Of a DNA stretch of 64,000 nt, positions 31,914 through 40,751 are shown one piece after another. A program made the translations under genes and the position numbers. Source of the DNA: Rhizobium sp. P32RR-XVIII (lineage in GTDB: Bacteria > Pseudomonadota > Alphaproteobacteria > Rhizobiales > Rhizobiaceae); NCBI RefSeq assembly GCF_012641395.1, contig NZ_JABAIH010000006.1, forward strand, positions 186,001-250,000, given 5' to 3'. How positions within the stretch are numbered: the stretch's first letter is position 1; each line of letters starts with the position of its first letter. Under the pieces are notes generated by a model, which was not told the DNA's origin, searched no databases, and saw nothing but the letters and a program-made list of their open reading frames with translations.

Positions 31914-33701
31914 TTGCCGGATTTGAATGAGAATTCCAAGCCTTGGCGCTTGAGCTGGCGTACGCTGTACGCCGACATTGGCGGAAAGGCGGTTAGGACG
32001 GCAATGGCTGCCCTTCTCGCACTTGCGGTTTCCTCACCGGTATTCGTTGGCACACCATCTGAGGCAGCGGGCGAAACCCGCAGCCTGAAACTCTATTTCA
32101 TCCACACCGGCGAAAAGGCCGTCATTACCTACAAGCGCAACGGCAGGTTCGACCCGAAGGGTCTTGAGCAGCTGAACCGGTTTCTCCGCGACTGGCGAAA
32201 GAACCAGCCGACGAAGATGGACCCCCGCCTTTTTGATCTCATCTGGGAAGTTTACCGCCAGAGCGGTTCCAGGGACTATATCAACGTCGTCTGCGGTTTC
32301 CGTTCACCCGGGACAAATGCGATGCTCAAGGCGCGTTCGCGCAATTCCGGTGTCGCCGAGAAGAGCCAGCATATGCTCGGCAAGGCGATGGACTTCTTCA
32401 TTCCGGACGTGAAGCTTGCCAAGTTGCGCGCGATCGGCATGAAAATGCAGGTTGGCGGCGTTGGCTTCTATCCGAAGTCCGGTTCGCCCTTCGTGCATAT
32501 GGATGTCGGCGGCGTTCGCGCCTGGCCGCGCATGACCCGGCAAGAGCTGGTTCAGCTTTTTCCCAATGGCAACACCATCCACATCCCGGCTGACGGTAAG
32601 CCCCTGCCGGGCTACCAGCAGGCGATGGCCGACTACAAGCGCCGCGTGAGCACCGATCAGCTCGTTGCAGCCGTCGGCGGCGATACGGAAACGCGGAAGC
32701 CGAAGACATTGTTCGCCGCACTCTTTGGCGGTGGCGCAGACGATGAAGAGGATAGCGCGGAGGATTCAGCTCCGGTCGCTGTGGCTAGGGCAACGCCGCC
32801 GAAGGCGGAGGCGCCTGCTGCCGAGGCTGAAGCCCAGCCCACTGAGGTTGCCGCTGTGAATGCGCCGGTGCCGCAGGTTCGTCCTGCCTTTGCCGGTCAG
32901 CTTGCCGGTGGCGAAGTTGCAAATGCTCTTGTTCCGCCGAATTCCGGCAATAGCGCCGAGCAGGCCCTTGCGGCGGCGACGGAGCAGCAAGGCGAGCCGC
33001 AGCAATTTGCCGATCTCAGCAGCTATCACATTCCGGTTCCATCACTGCTTGGTCCCCGCAACGCCCCGGGCGATGCGGAGGTGGCCTCCAACGATCCGGC
33101 GGTTGCTATCCCGAGCGACCGTCCTGCCCTTGCCGAATCGGATGCGAATGCAGCCGTAGCCGGTCAGCTCTCTCCGGCCGTCGCGCAGGCGCTTGATCAG
33201 GAGAATGTTGCAGCCAAGCAGGTTGCTGCCCTTGCGCCGGCAACCATCGAGCAGGCGATCAAGGCAGCAATGCCGGCGGCCAAGCCGGCCGAGAAGGCGC
33301 CGGTTCAGCTTGCGGCTCTTGCTCCTGTCAAATCCGCAAGCTTCGGCGACATCTTCGATCCCCCGCATGTCTCGCAGAATGGCGATGCCGCCGGCATTGC
33401 GACCAAGGGCGGACGCCCGACGAAGGCTGCCGCTGCCGCTGCCGAGGCAAGCCGGGCGACGGTCCGTACCGAGCCGAAGCTCACTCAGAAGATCATTTCG
33501 CAGTGGGCGCTGACCAATTCACGTATGGAAATGGTCACGAAGCCGGTCAAGGCGCCTCGCTTCGTCAGCCAGACGCTCCGGGCCCAGCCGACGGCGGTCT
33601 ATGCTGAAGGCTTCACCGTCAATACTGCTTCCGTCGATCCGGCTCGCTTCAGCGGCTCCGCCGTCAACTTCATGGAAGTGCGCAAGTTCGAGACGAACTG
33701 A
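31914..33701 (+). CDS. Exported DUF882 (peptidase M15-like) protein with long Ala/Pro-rich tail
   Basis: The 595-residue protein has an N-terminal export signal (KAVRTAMAALLALAVSSPVF, cleavage near SEAAG). A DUF882/YcbK-type domain follows (residues 55-210) with putative zinc-ligand motifs SQHMLGKAMDFFIPDV and SPFVHMDVGG, as in M15 D,D-carboxypeptidase-like folds. Residues 240-520 are a low-complexity Ala/Pro/Glu/Gln region, and the end (residues 525-595) is again structured in look. The start TTG at 31914 has GAGGA upstream; the first ATG at 32004 would cut into the signal peptide. The likely place of action is cell-wall remodelling in the periplasm. Confidence 0.82.
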   Translation: MPDLNENSKPWRLSWRTLYADIGGKAVRTAMAALLALAVSSPVFVGTPSEAAGETRSLKLYFIHTGEKAVITYKRNGRFDPKGLEQLNRFLRDWRKNQPTKMDPRLFDLIWEVYRQSGSRDYINVVCGFRSPGTNAMLKARSRNSGVAEKSQHMLGKAMDFFIPDVKLAKLRAIGMKMQVGGVGFYPKSGSPFVHMDVGGVRAWPRMTRQELVQLFPNGNTIHIPADGKPLPGYQQAMADYKRRVSTDQLVAAVGGDTETRKPKTLFAALFGGGADDEEDSAEDSAPVAVARATPPKAEAPAAEAEAQPTEVAAVNAPVPQVRPAFAGQLAGGEVANALVPPNSGNSAEQALAAATEQQGEPQQFADLSSYHIPVPSLLGPRNAPGDAEVASNDPAVAIPSDRPALAESDANAAVAGQLSPAVAQALDQENVAAKQVAALAPATIEQAIKAAMPAAKPAEKAPVQLAALAPVKSASFGDIFDPPHVSQNGDAAGIATKGGRPTKAAAAAAEASRATVRTEPKLTQKIISQWALTNSRMEMVTKPVKAPRFVSQTLRAQPTAVYAEGFTVNTASVDPARFSGSAVNFMEVRKFETN

Positions 33702-33724
33702 GCGGATCACCCAGAACGAACTAC

Positions 33725-33752
33725 AAAACCGCCGGAGTGATCCGGCGGTTTT
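33725..33752 (+). terminator. Rho-independent terminator after the DUF882 gene
   Basis: A perfect 12-bp stem AAAACCGCCGGA / TCCGGCGGTTTT with a 4-base loop sits between the DUF882 gene and the convergent ClC gene, and could stop transcription from both sides. Confidence 0.9.
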
Positions 33753-33797
33753 CGTTTACACAGGCTGTGACCTTCAGCGGTTTCTCGTCATCTCCTG

Positions 33798-35615
33798 TTA
33801 CCGGGTTTGACCGGCTTTCATCGGCCTAGGCCCCAAGTAAGGGCGCCTCTCGGATTCGTCGGAGCGCAGCGCGCTTCTCAGCCGCAGGAGATCCTTGCGC
33901 GCAATCAAACCGATGAGCTTGCCCGTTTCCCTCTCGACAATCGGAATCCGGCCCGCATCGCTCGCCAGCATCAGATCCGCGATGAAACCGACAGTGTCGT
34001 CGATATGCCCGACGGGAAGCGAAGCGTCGGAAATCCGCTCGGACAAGGTCTCCTTGCCGAGCGTTCCGTCACGCTCCCAAGTCAGGGCGTCCGCACGCGA
34101 GACCATGCCGACCAAGGTTCCGTCCACTTCCACGACCGGGTAGATGCGATGGGTCTTCGCGTCGGATGAAAAGAAATAGCAGGCCTCGCCGACGGTCAGG
34201 GATGCCGGAAGGCTATCGACCTCCTGGATCATGATGTCGCCAGCGCGGGTGAGCTCGAACGGATCGATCCCGTATTCACGGGTGATGTGCTGGCCGCGTC
34301 TTGCGATCTTCTCGGTCAGGATGGAGCGACGAAGGAGCAGGACAGTGACGGCATAGGCAACGACGGTCGCCGCGAGCAGGGGAATGAGGGTGCTGACATC
34401 ACCGGTGATCTCCACGGCAAAGAATGTTCCGGTCAGCGGGGCGCGCATCGTTCCACCCATCATTGCCGCCATGCCGAGCAATGCCCAGAAGCCCGGTTCG
34501 CCCGGAAAGGCGAGACCCACCAGCCAGCCGAGCGCGCCGCCCAGAATGAGGAGCGGCGCGAGCACGCCTCCGGATGTTCCGGAAGACAGGGCTACCAGCC
34601 AGATGCCCGCCTTTACCAGGAGGATCGCGATGACGGCCTTTGCCACGATGTGGCTTGCCAGAAGATCCGAGATGATGTCGTAGCCGACTCCGAGCGCGCG
34701 GGGCTCGATCAGACCGCCCAACCCGACGACGAGACCACCCAGAGCGGGCCACCACATCCAATGGATGGGCAGTTTCTCGAAGGCGTCCTCGATCTTGTAG
34801 AGCAGTGTCGTCAGCAATCCGGATTGCAGGCCGGAGACGATCCCCATTGCCGCACATAGAAAGATTCCCCACCAGGGCAAAGCCACTTGGAAATGCGTCG
34901 GGAACAGAGGGCCGGCGCCAAAAAGGAACGGACGCCAGGAAATGGAGACGCAGGCCGCGACAGCAACGGGAATGAAGCTACGCGGCTTCCACTCGAACAG
35001 CAGCAGCTCGACGGCCAGCATGACGGCGGCAATGGGAGAGCCGAAGATCGCCGTCATGCCCGCGGCGGCGCCGGCAACGAGCAGCGTCTTGCGTTCGGCG
35101 GAACTCATGTGGAAGAACTGCGCGAAGAGCGATCCGATCGCGCCGCCTGTCATGATAATGGGACCTTCCGCACCGAAGGGGCCGCCGGTGCCGATGGAAA
35201 TCGCCGACGACAGCGGCTTTAAGACCGCAACCTTGGGCGACATTCGGCTTCCGCCGATCAGAATCGCTTCGATCGCCTCCGGAATGCCGTGTCCCCTGAT
35301 CTTTTCCGAACCGAAGCGCGCCATCAAGCCGATGACAAGACCGCCGAGGACGGGTGCCGCGACCATCCAGGCCGAGCGCGGCAAGTCGACGAAACTCGGC
35401 GCCACAATGCTCATATGGCCGAACCAGACGACATTCGTCACGAGGGCAATGAGGCTGACCAATACCCATGCTGCGAAAGCGCCGCCCGTTCCAACGATGA
35501 CTGCCATGCCTACCAGAAGCAGGACGCGGCGGTCCGTGGTGAAATCGCCGGCCTCCCGGCGGGACAGGCCTCCGGTGAAGTCGCGAGCTTTTGACGGTCG
35601 GTTGAGTTCGATCAT
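33798..35615 (-). CDS. ClC-family chloride channel/transporter with CBS domains
   Basis: The 605-residue membrane protein has about ten or more hydrophobic helices. The ClC selectivity motifs are GHGIPEA (GSGIP variant), GPFGAEGPI (GREGP variant that keeps the gating Glu) and GTSGGVLAPLL (GxFxP region variant). Two CBS motifs lie at the C terminus (residues 450-580; YPVVEVDGTLVGMVSRADAL and IPIVERETGKLIGLIARKDL). It moves Cl- or exchanges Cl-/H+ across the inner membrane; channel or exchanger cannot be decided here. A divergent MarR gene and a perfect dyad 42-60 bases upstream suggest repression by that regulator. Confidence 0.92.
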   Translation of the reverse strand: MIELNRPSKARDFTGGLSRREAGDFTTDRRVLLLVGMAVIVGTGGAFAAWVLVSLIALVTNVVWFGHMSIVAPSFVDLPRSAWMVAAPVLGGLVIGLMARFGSEKIRGHGIPEAIEAILIGGSRMSPKVAVLKPLSSAISIGTGGPFGAEGPIIMTGGAIGSLFAQFFHMSSAERKTLLVAGAAAGMTAIFGSPIAAVMLAVELLLFEWKPRSFIPVAVAACVSISWRPFLFGAGPLFPTHFQVALPWWGIFLCAAMGIVSGLQSGLLTTLLYKIEDAFEKLPIHWMWWPALGGLVVGLGGLIEPRALGVGYDIISDLLASHIVAKAVIAILLVKAGIWLVALSSGTSGGVLAPLLILGGALGWLVGLAFPGEPGFWALLGMAAMMGGTMRAPLTGTFFAVEITGDVSTLIPLLAATVVAYAVTVLLLRRSILTEKIARRGQHITREYGIDPFELTRAGDIMIQEVDSLPASLTVGEACYFFSSDAKTHRIYPVVEVDGTLVGMVSRADALTWERDGTLGKETLSERISDASLPVGHIDDTVGFIADLMLASDAGRIPIVERETGKLIGLIARKDLLRLRSALRSDESERRPYLGPRPMKAGQTR

Positions 35616-35656
35616 GGTAGTCCACCTGCAAAAAAAGTGTCAGCGGCGGCAGTCGA

Positions 35657-35675
35657 TATATCGTATCACGATATA
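35657..35675. promoter_or_regulatory. Likely MarR operator between clc and the MarR gene
   Basis: TATATCGT-ATC-ACGATATA is a perfect 8-bp inverted repeat with a 3-base spacer, a size and symmetry normal for MarR dimers. It lies 42-60 bases upstream of the ClC start and about 160 bases upstream of the MarR start, overlapping the expected promoter of clc. Confidence 0.65.
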
Positions 35676-35834
35676 AATCAACAACGACGGAGAAGAATAT
35701 CGGAGACCGTCGCAGGGAGGAGGCGGTCGTCGATCGGTGCGGCTTCGGCCGCGCTCGATTCCGTCGCATCTTGCAGGATCAATGCGAGATGGCGCAGATA
35801 GATGCATACACCGACCGAAGACGAAAGCCGGGGA

Positions 35835-36266
35835 ATGACGAAGCGACCGAAAGTCCAACTCACTCAAGCCGACTACGAAGCCCTCGCGGCCTTGCGATAC
35901 GCACTCCGCAAGTTCACGGATTTCAGTACCTCGGCCGCGCAGGAGGAGGGGCTGCCACCGCAGCAGCATCAGGCGCTGCTGGCGATCAAGGGCCTGCCCG
36001 AGGGCGAGGTCATGACCGTCGGCATGCTGGCAGAGCGGCTACTTATCGCCCCGCATACGGCGACCGAACTCGTCGGTCGCCTCATTGCCTCTGCCTACGT
36101 GCAGCGCGAGACGGATTCCGAAGACAGGCGGCGGCAGACGCTGAAGCTTACGGGAAAGGCCGAGGACATCCTGCTGCGGCTCAGCGCGATCCATCTGCAC
36201 GAGGTGCGGGAAATGGCGCCGCGACTGATCGAAATCCTGTCGCGCCTGCGAGATGACGGACGGTAG
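35835..36266 (+). CDS. MarR-family transcriptional regulator
   Basis: The 143-residue winged-helix regulator contains VMTVGMLAERLLIAPHTATELVGRLIAS as the recognition region and the wing VQRETDSEDRRRQTLKLT, the usual MarR D-x-R motif. The N and C termini form the dimerisation helices. Two starts are possible, ATG at 35802 or 35835; neither has a strong RBS. It is divergent from the ClC gene and likely controls it through the dyad at 35657-35675. The inducer is unknown. Confidence 0.85.
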   Translation: MTKRPKVQLTQADYEALAALRYALRKFTDFSTSAAQEEGLPPQQHQALLAIKGLPEGEVMTVGMLAERLLIAPHTATELVGRLIASAYVQRETDSEDRRRQTLKLTGKAEDILLRLSAIHLHEVREMAPRLIEILSRLRDDGR

Positions 36267-36313
36267 TTGCGCCGCGAACCTGCGTGGGCCGGTGAAAGGG
36301 CGCCCTTCCAAAA

Positions 36314-36342
36314 GAAAAGCCGCCGGAAATCGGCGGCTTTCG
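36314..36342 (-). terminator. Bidirectional terminator between the MarR gene and gapR
   Basis: AAAGCCGCCG / CGGCGGCTTT forms a 10-bp stem with a 5-base loop. On the minus strand it is followed by TCTTTT, so it mainly serves gapR. Confidence 0.8.
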
Positions 36343-36365
36343 AAAGGCTGGGATACGGCCGGTGC

Positions 36366-36629
36366 TCAGGCTTCCGGCGGGGACTCGATCATGCCGAGTG
36401 CGTGCAGGTAGGTATCGAGGATCGCATCCTCCTCCATGCGCTCCTGCTCGTCCTTTTTGCGAAGAGCAACAACCTTCTTCAGGATTTTCGTATCGAAGCC
36501 CATGCCCTTGGCTTCGCCATAGACGTCCTTGATGTCGTCGGCGATGGTCTTCTTTTCTTCTTCCAAGCGTTCAATACGCTCGACAAACGCGCGAAGCTGG
36601 TCGCGGGCGACGCCATGTGCATCAGACAT
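36366..36629 (-). CDS. gapR: GapR-type nucleoid-associated protein (DUF2312)
   Basis: The 87-residue protein is almost entirely a DUF2312 domain: LRAFVERIERLEEEKKTIAD then KDVYGEAKGMGFDTKILKKV and EEDAILDTYLHAL. In Caulobacter, GapR binds overtwisted AT-rich DNA ahead of replication and transcription and is important for chromosome replication. The coiled-coil N-terminal half and the Lys-rich second helix match that family. It ends at a strong hairpin terminator. The next gene upstream, 89 bases away, is DUF1244. Confidence 0.9.
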   Translation of the reverse strand: MSDAHGVARDQLRAFVERIERLEEEKKTIADDIKDVYGEAKGMGFDTKILKKVVALRKKDEQERMEEDAILDTYLHALGMIESPPEA

Positions 36630-36718
36630 CGTGTTCTCCTGATTTCGGATGATCGATTGGGATGCACGTGACTGCCGCGAAGCAGCGTCATGGTCAAGCC
36701 GCTTTGCTGTTCGCAGGC

Positions 36719-37024
36719 CTATTTGTGCGGATTGTTCAGCTCAAAAGCGGCCTTTTGCACAGGCGAAGCCTCGTTCTGGTGGAGGTTCTTCCAATCTTCG
36801 TACGGCATGCCGTAGACGATCTCGCGCGATTCGTCCTTGGTCAGCGGCACGCCCTCGGCCTCGGCGGCTTCACGATACCAGTTCGAAAGGCAGTTGCGGC
36901 AGAAGCCGCCGAGATTCATCAGGTCGATGTTCTGAACGTCGGTACGCTCGCGCAGATGCTGCACAAGCCGGCGGAAGGCGGCTGCCTCGAATTCTGTCTG
37001 CTGTTCCTTGCTGAGTGCGGTCAT
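36719..37024 (-). CDS. DUF1244 family protein
   Basis: The 101-residue protein has the DUF1244 core: AFRRLVQHLRERTDVQNIDL, then GGFCRNCLSNWYREAA with a CRNC pair that may bind metal, and a GMPYEDWK motif. Its function is unknown. The start at 37024 has AAGGAG eight bases upstream; another ATG at 37039 overlaps the preceding gene's stop as ATGA but lacks an RBS of its own. It is probably co-transcribed with the N-formylglutamate amidohydrolase gene just upstream. Confidence 0.85.
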   Translation of the reverse strand: MTALSKEQQTEFEAAAFRRLVQHLRERTDVQNIDLMNLGGFCRNCLSNWYREAAEAEGVPLTKDESREIVYGMPYEDWKNLHQNEASPVQKAAFELNNPHK

Positions 37025-37035
37025 TTCGCTCTCCT

Positions 37036-37848
37036 TCATTCGTAGGGGCCGGTGCGCGACACATGCACATTATAGGCGTGCAGCGCCGGATCGGCATTCA
37101 TGGCCTCGAAGATCGGCGCCAGGCGTTCGGCCCACTCGGAAATGCCGGCCTCGCTTCCAATCAGATCCTGACGAACCTCAAGCAGGGCATGCGGTATGCC
37201 AGTCAGCATGCAATGCCGGTACATCGTGTCGCCCTTCAGTGCCCCGTCATAAGGTTCGTTGTCGCCAACAACCAGATCGGGATCGCGCCTCAGCATGTCA
37301 AGCAGCGGGGCGACGGCGCGGTGATCGGTATCCCACAGGACGGCGGCATGCCAAGGCCGCGGAATGCCTTTCCAGGCATTCGTATAGGAATGCAGCGACA
37401 GCACGAGCGGCGCCCGGCTGGTGGCATTGGCAACCTTGTCGATCGTTTTGGACACCGCATCGTGATAGGGCCGGTGGAACGTCTCGACGCGGTAGTTCCA
37501 TTCCTCGCTGGTGATGGGATGATTGCCTGGAATAATCGCGCCGTCGGAAATCTTCATGATCAGCGTCGGATCATCTTCACCGCGATTTGGGTCGATCAGA
37601 AGCCGCGAAAAGCCGCTGAGAACGGCCGGAACGCCGAGTTTGGCGGAAAGCTTTCGCACCAGGCCTTCTATGCCGATGTCATAGGCGATATGGCGGGAAA
37701 AGGCGGCTTCGGGAAGCCCGAGGCTGCCGTAACGTTCAGGCAGGCGATTCATTGCGTGATCACCGAGGATCACCATGCCGCTGTCATGATCCCTAGGTAG
37801 TATTTCAAAAGCATTGAAGTGATTCATTCGTGAATTGCCGATCGTCAT
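37036..37848 (-). CDS. N-formylglutamate amidohydrolase family protein
   Basis: The protein (about 270 residues) belongs to the HutG/FGase superfamily. VILGDHAMNRLPERYGSLGL, DIGIEGLVRKLSAKLGVPAV, IDPNRGEDDPTLIMKISDG and LSLHSYTNAW carry the conserved acidic and His residues expected for zinc binding. It would hydrolyse N-formylglutamate or a related formyl/acyl amino acid. No other histidine-degradation gene is nearby, so the substrate may differ. The start is uncertain: ATG 37848 is used, ATG 37827 and GTG 37929 are alternatives. Confidence 0.85.
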   Translation of the reverse strand: MTIGNSRMNHFNAFEILPRDHDSGMVILGDHAMNRLPERYGSLGLPEAAFSRHIAYDIGIEGLVRKLSAKLGVPAVLSGFSRLLIDPNRGEDDPTLIMKISDGAIIPGNHPITSEEWNYRVETFHRPYHDAVSKTIDKVANATSRAPLVLSLHSYTNAWKGIPRPWHAAVLWDTDHRAVAPLLDMLRRDPDLVVGDNEPYDGALKGDTMYRHCMLTGIPHALLEVRQDLIGSEAGISEWAERLAPIFEAMNADPALHAYNVHVSRTGPYE

Positions 37849-38041
37849 GTGGCGCTCGCGCCACTGATCGCACGCGCCCGCGGCAGGTTCAAGCGGGATG
37901 CGCGGCAGCCTGGGCAAGTCACCGTTCACGAGCAGGTTATGAAGGAATATAATCGATTAGCATCGCGTTGACATTCGTTCCATGGCGGCGCAAGAAGGCA
38001 CGGACAACGAATAACCTGGGAGCCATTCGGAAGCCGTGTTG

Positions 38042-38512
38042 ATGCAAGCCGCACCAAGTTTCCTCACCCGGTCCGGGCCGCTTGCCCGTTTCGCCTTGTT
38101 TGCACTCGCTGCCTTCTCGCCATTCTTCCTTGCCGATAGTGCGCACGCGGACTTCCGCGTATGCAACGGCACGCAGAACCTGGTGGGCGTCGCGATCGGA
38201 TACCGTGGCAAGGACGGGTGGGTCACGGAAGGCTGGTGGCAGGTCCCGGCAACGACTTGCGCGACGCTGATCGAAGGAGAATTGCAGTCACGCTATTACT
38301 ATCTCTATGCAGAGGACGCCGCCCGGGGAGGCCGATGGACGGGCGACGTGCAGATGTGCGTAGCGGAGAACGAGTTTAAGATCACGGGCGTGCAGGACTG
38401 CTATGCCCGCGGTTATCAGAAGATGGGATTCAAGGAGTATGACACCGGCCGCCAAGGCAGCTGGATGGTCCAACTCTCCGACACTCCCGGTACGCAGGAA
38501 AGCGCAAATTAA
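38042..38512 (+). CDS. Exported DUF1036 protein
   Basis: The protein (about 156 residues) has a signal peptide (FALFALAAFSPFFLADSAHA). A DUF1036 domain follows (DFRVCNGTQNLVGVAIGYRG, GWVTEGWWQVPATTC, RYYYLYAEDA) with four Cys that could form disulfides. Its function is unknown; the family is common in alphaproteobacteria. ATG 38042 is preferred because GGAAG is eight bases upstream; GTG 38036 is also in frame. Its TAA shares one base with the ATG of pyruvate kinase, so the two are translated from one message. Confidence 0.85.
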   Translation: MQAAPSFLTRSGPLARFALFALAAFSPFFLADSAHADFRVCNGTQNLVGVAIGYRGKDGWVTEGWWQVPATTCATLIEGELQSRYYYLYAEDAARGGRWTGDVQMCVAENEFKITGVQDCYARGYQKMGFKEYDTGRQGSWMVQLSDTPGTQESAN

Positions 38513-39951
38513 TGAAGCGTAATCGAAAAGTAAAAATCCTGGCGACGCTCGGCCCGGCGTCCAGTGAAGAAGCGGTGATCGAAAAGCTCCACCAGGCCGG
38601 TGCTGACGTATTCCGCATCAACATGAGCCATGCAAGCCATGATGTGATGCGAATGCTGATCAGCCGTATCCGCGCCGTCGAGGCCCGCTCCGGCCGCCCG
38701 ATCGGCATCCTGGCCGACCTGCAGGGCCCGAAGCTTCGCGTCGGCAAATTCGCCGATACCAAGGTCGATCTGAAGCCCGGCCAGACCTTCACCCTCGACA
38801 ACAGTGACGCCCCCGGCGACGCAACCCGCGTCTTTCTGCCGCATCCGGAAATCCTCGAAGCGGTCAAGCCCGGCGATCGCCTGCTGATCGACGACGGCAA
38901 GCTCGCATTGCGCGCCGAAAAGTGCGACGGCAAGAGCATCGTCACGACGGTTATTTCCGGCACCAAGATTTCGGACCGCAAGGGCATCAGCCTTCCCGAC
39001 ACGCTGCTTGGCGTCGGTGTTCTTACGGATAAGGATCGCGTCGATCTCGATGCCGTTCTGGCGACCGATGATGTCGACTGGGTCGCGCTTTCCTTCGTCC
39101 AGCGCCCGGAAGACCTCGCGGAAGTCCGCAAGATCGCCAGGGGCCGCGTCGGCCTGATGTCGAAGATCGAGAAGCCGCAGGCCATCGAGCGCATCGAAGA
39201 GATCATCGAACTCTCAGACGCATTGATGGTCGCTCGTGGCGATCTCGGCGTCGAAATGCCGCTCGAGTCCGTTCCGGGTATCCAGAAGCAGTTGATCCGC
39301 GCCTGCCGCCGTTCCGGCAAGCCGGTCGTCGTCGCAACCCAGATGCTGGAATCGATGATCTCTTCTCCGGTGCCGACACGCGCCGAAGTGTCGGATGTCG
39401 CGACCGCCGTCTTCGAAGGTGCGGACGCGGTCATGCTTTCGGCTGAGTCCGCCTCCGGCGACTATCCGGTCGAAGCCGTTTCGACGATGGCGTCGATCGC
39501 CAGCGCCATTGAGCGCGAGCCGCATTATCCCGGCATCATCTACGCCCAGCGCGCCCAGCCGGAGGCAACCGGCGCCGATGCGATTTCGCTCGCCGCCCGC
39601 CAGATCGCCGAGACGCTGAAGCTGTCCGCGATCGTTTGCTACACCTCGTCTGGTACCACCGGCCTGCGCGCCTCGCGCGAGCGTCCGCAGGTGCCGGTCC
39701 TTGCCCTTTCGCCGATCATCAAGACGGCTCGCCGTCTGGCGATCGTCTGGGGCCTGCACTGCGTCGTCACGCATGACGCGACGGATCTCGACGACATGGT
39801 CAACCGGGCCTGCCGCATCGTTGCCGACGAGGATTTCGGCAAGCCGGGCGACCGCATCATCATTTCCGCCGGCGTGCCGCTCGGAACGCCGGGTGCGACG
39901 AACATGCTCCGCATCGCCTATATCGGCTCGGATGGCCGCAGCGGCATCTGA
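38512..39951 (+). CDS. pyk: Pyruvate kinase
   Basis: The 479-residue glycolytic enzyme converts phosphoenolpyruvate and ADP to pyruvate and ATP. Motifs are FRINMSHASHD (nucleotide region), LADLQGPKLRVGKF, the active-site Lys/Glu of MSKIEKPQAIE, and MVARGDLGVEMP for Mg2+ and substrate, followed by the C-terminal regulatory domain. The ATG overlaps the last base of the DUF1036 stop codon, so its translation is probably coupled. A good terminator follows. Confidence 0.97.
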   Translation: MKRNRKVKILATLGPASSEEAVIEKLHQAGADVFRINMSHASHDVMRMLISRIRAVEARSGRPIGILADLQGPKLRVGKFADTKVDLKPGQTFTLDNSDAPGDATRVFLPHPEILEAVKPGDRLLIDDGKLALRAEKCDGKSIVTTVISGTKISDRKGISLPDTLLGVGVLTDKDRVDLDAVLATDDVDWVALSFVQRPEDLAEVRKIARGRVGLMSKIEKPQAIERIEEIIELSDALMVARGDLGVEMPLESVPGIQKQLIRACRRSGKPVVVATQMLESMISSPVPTRAEVSDVATAVFEGADAVMLSAESASGDYPVEAVSTMASIASAIEREPHYPGIIYAQRAQPEATGADAISLAARQIAETLKLSAIVCYTSSGTTGLRASRERPQVPVLALSPIIKTARRLAIVWGLHCVVTHDATDLDDMVNRACRIVADEDFGKPGDRIIISAGVPLGTPGATNMLRIAYIGSDGRSGI

Positions 39952-39975
39952 TCCGGCTCCATTGAGTGAACAAGG

Positions 39976-40010
39976 GCCCGCTGCCTGGGAAGGCGGCGGG
40001 CTTTTGTTTT
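39976..40010 (+). terminator. Rho-independent terminator after pyk
   Basis: GCCCGCTGCC pairs with GGCGGCGGGC (one mismatch) around a short loop and is followed by TTTTGTTTT. Confidence 0.88.
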
Positions 40011-40069
40011 CCGCTTGCTCGCGGCCGCGGCAAATGCAAGCTTCGGTATCCGAGCGTTGGGATGCACTC

Positions 40070-40705
40070 ATGGATATCATTACTCTTCTGGCTTTCGCTG
40101 CCGTTTCCTTCGTCGGTATCGCGACGCCGGGCCCGACCGTGCTTCTCGCGCTGACCAATGGCTCCCGCTATGGTACGCGCCGGGCTACCGCCGGCATGGC
40201 GGGCGCCGTGCTTTCGGATTTCGTGCTGATCGGCGCTGTAGCGATCGGTCTTGGCGCGTTGCTCGCAGCCTCCGAATTCTGGTTTTCCGTGCTGAAATAT
40301 GCGGGTGCGGCCTATCTTGCCTTTCTGGGCATCATGATGCTGCGCTCGAAGGGAAGCGTAGATACGGTGGAACAAGCGGAGAGCGCCGTCGGCACTGCCT
40401 CTGCCCTCGCGATTGCGACGAGAAGTTTCATGGTCGCGGTGACGAACCCCAAGGGTTATCTCTTCTTCTCGGCTTTCCTGCCGCAGTTCATCGATCCAAC
40501 GCTGCCGCAGCCGACGCAATATGCAGTACTCGCAGCCGTCTTCGCCTCGCTCGATTTCGTGATCATGTTCGGATATGCGGTTTTCGGGTCTCAGGCCGTC
40601 CGCCTGCTCAAGAGTTCCGGCGCCCTGTGGCTCGACCGGATAAGCGGCGGTGCGATGCTCGCCCTTGCCGGATCGCTGGCGCTCTATCGGCGCGCGGCCA
40701 CCTGA
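40070..40705 (+). CDS. LysE/RhtB-family amino acid exporter
   Basis: The 211-residue inner-membrane protein has six hydrophobic helices. The family's N-terminal motif is FVGIATPGPTVLLALTNGSRYG (residues about 13-34), where the PGP is diagnostic, and the C-terminal half has AVTNPKGYLFFSAFLPQFID. Such proteins export amino acids or derivatives such as homoserine lactone or lysine. The substrate cannot be told. The ATG at 40070 is chosen because homology begins right there; the frame upstream is the pyk 3' end. Confidence 0.9.
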   Translation: MDIITLLAFAAVSFVGIATPGPTVLLALTNGSRYGTRRATAGMAGAVLSDFVLIGAVAIGLGALLAASEFWFSVLKYAGAAYLAFLGIMMLRSKGSVDTVEQAESAVGTASALAIATRSFMVAVTNPKGYLFFSAFLPQFIDPTLPQPTQYAVLAAVFASLDFVIMFGYAVFGSQAVRLLKSSGALWLDRISGGAMLALAGSLALYRRAAT

Positions 40706-40751
40706 CCCAGGGTGCGGATTTTATGCCGCAACGGGGGTAATAGTGTGTGCG

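Noticed and set aside
40713..40730. TGCGG...CCGCA considered as a terminator between the LysE and GlxA genes
   Set aside because: Stem of only five pairs and no T-run on either side.
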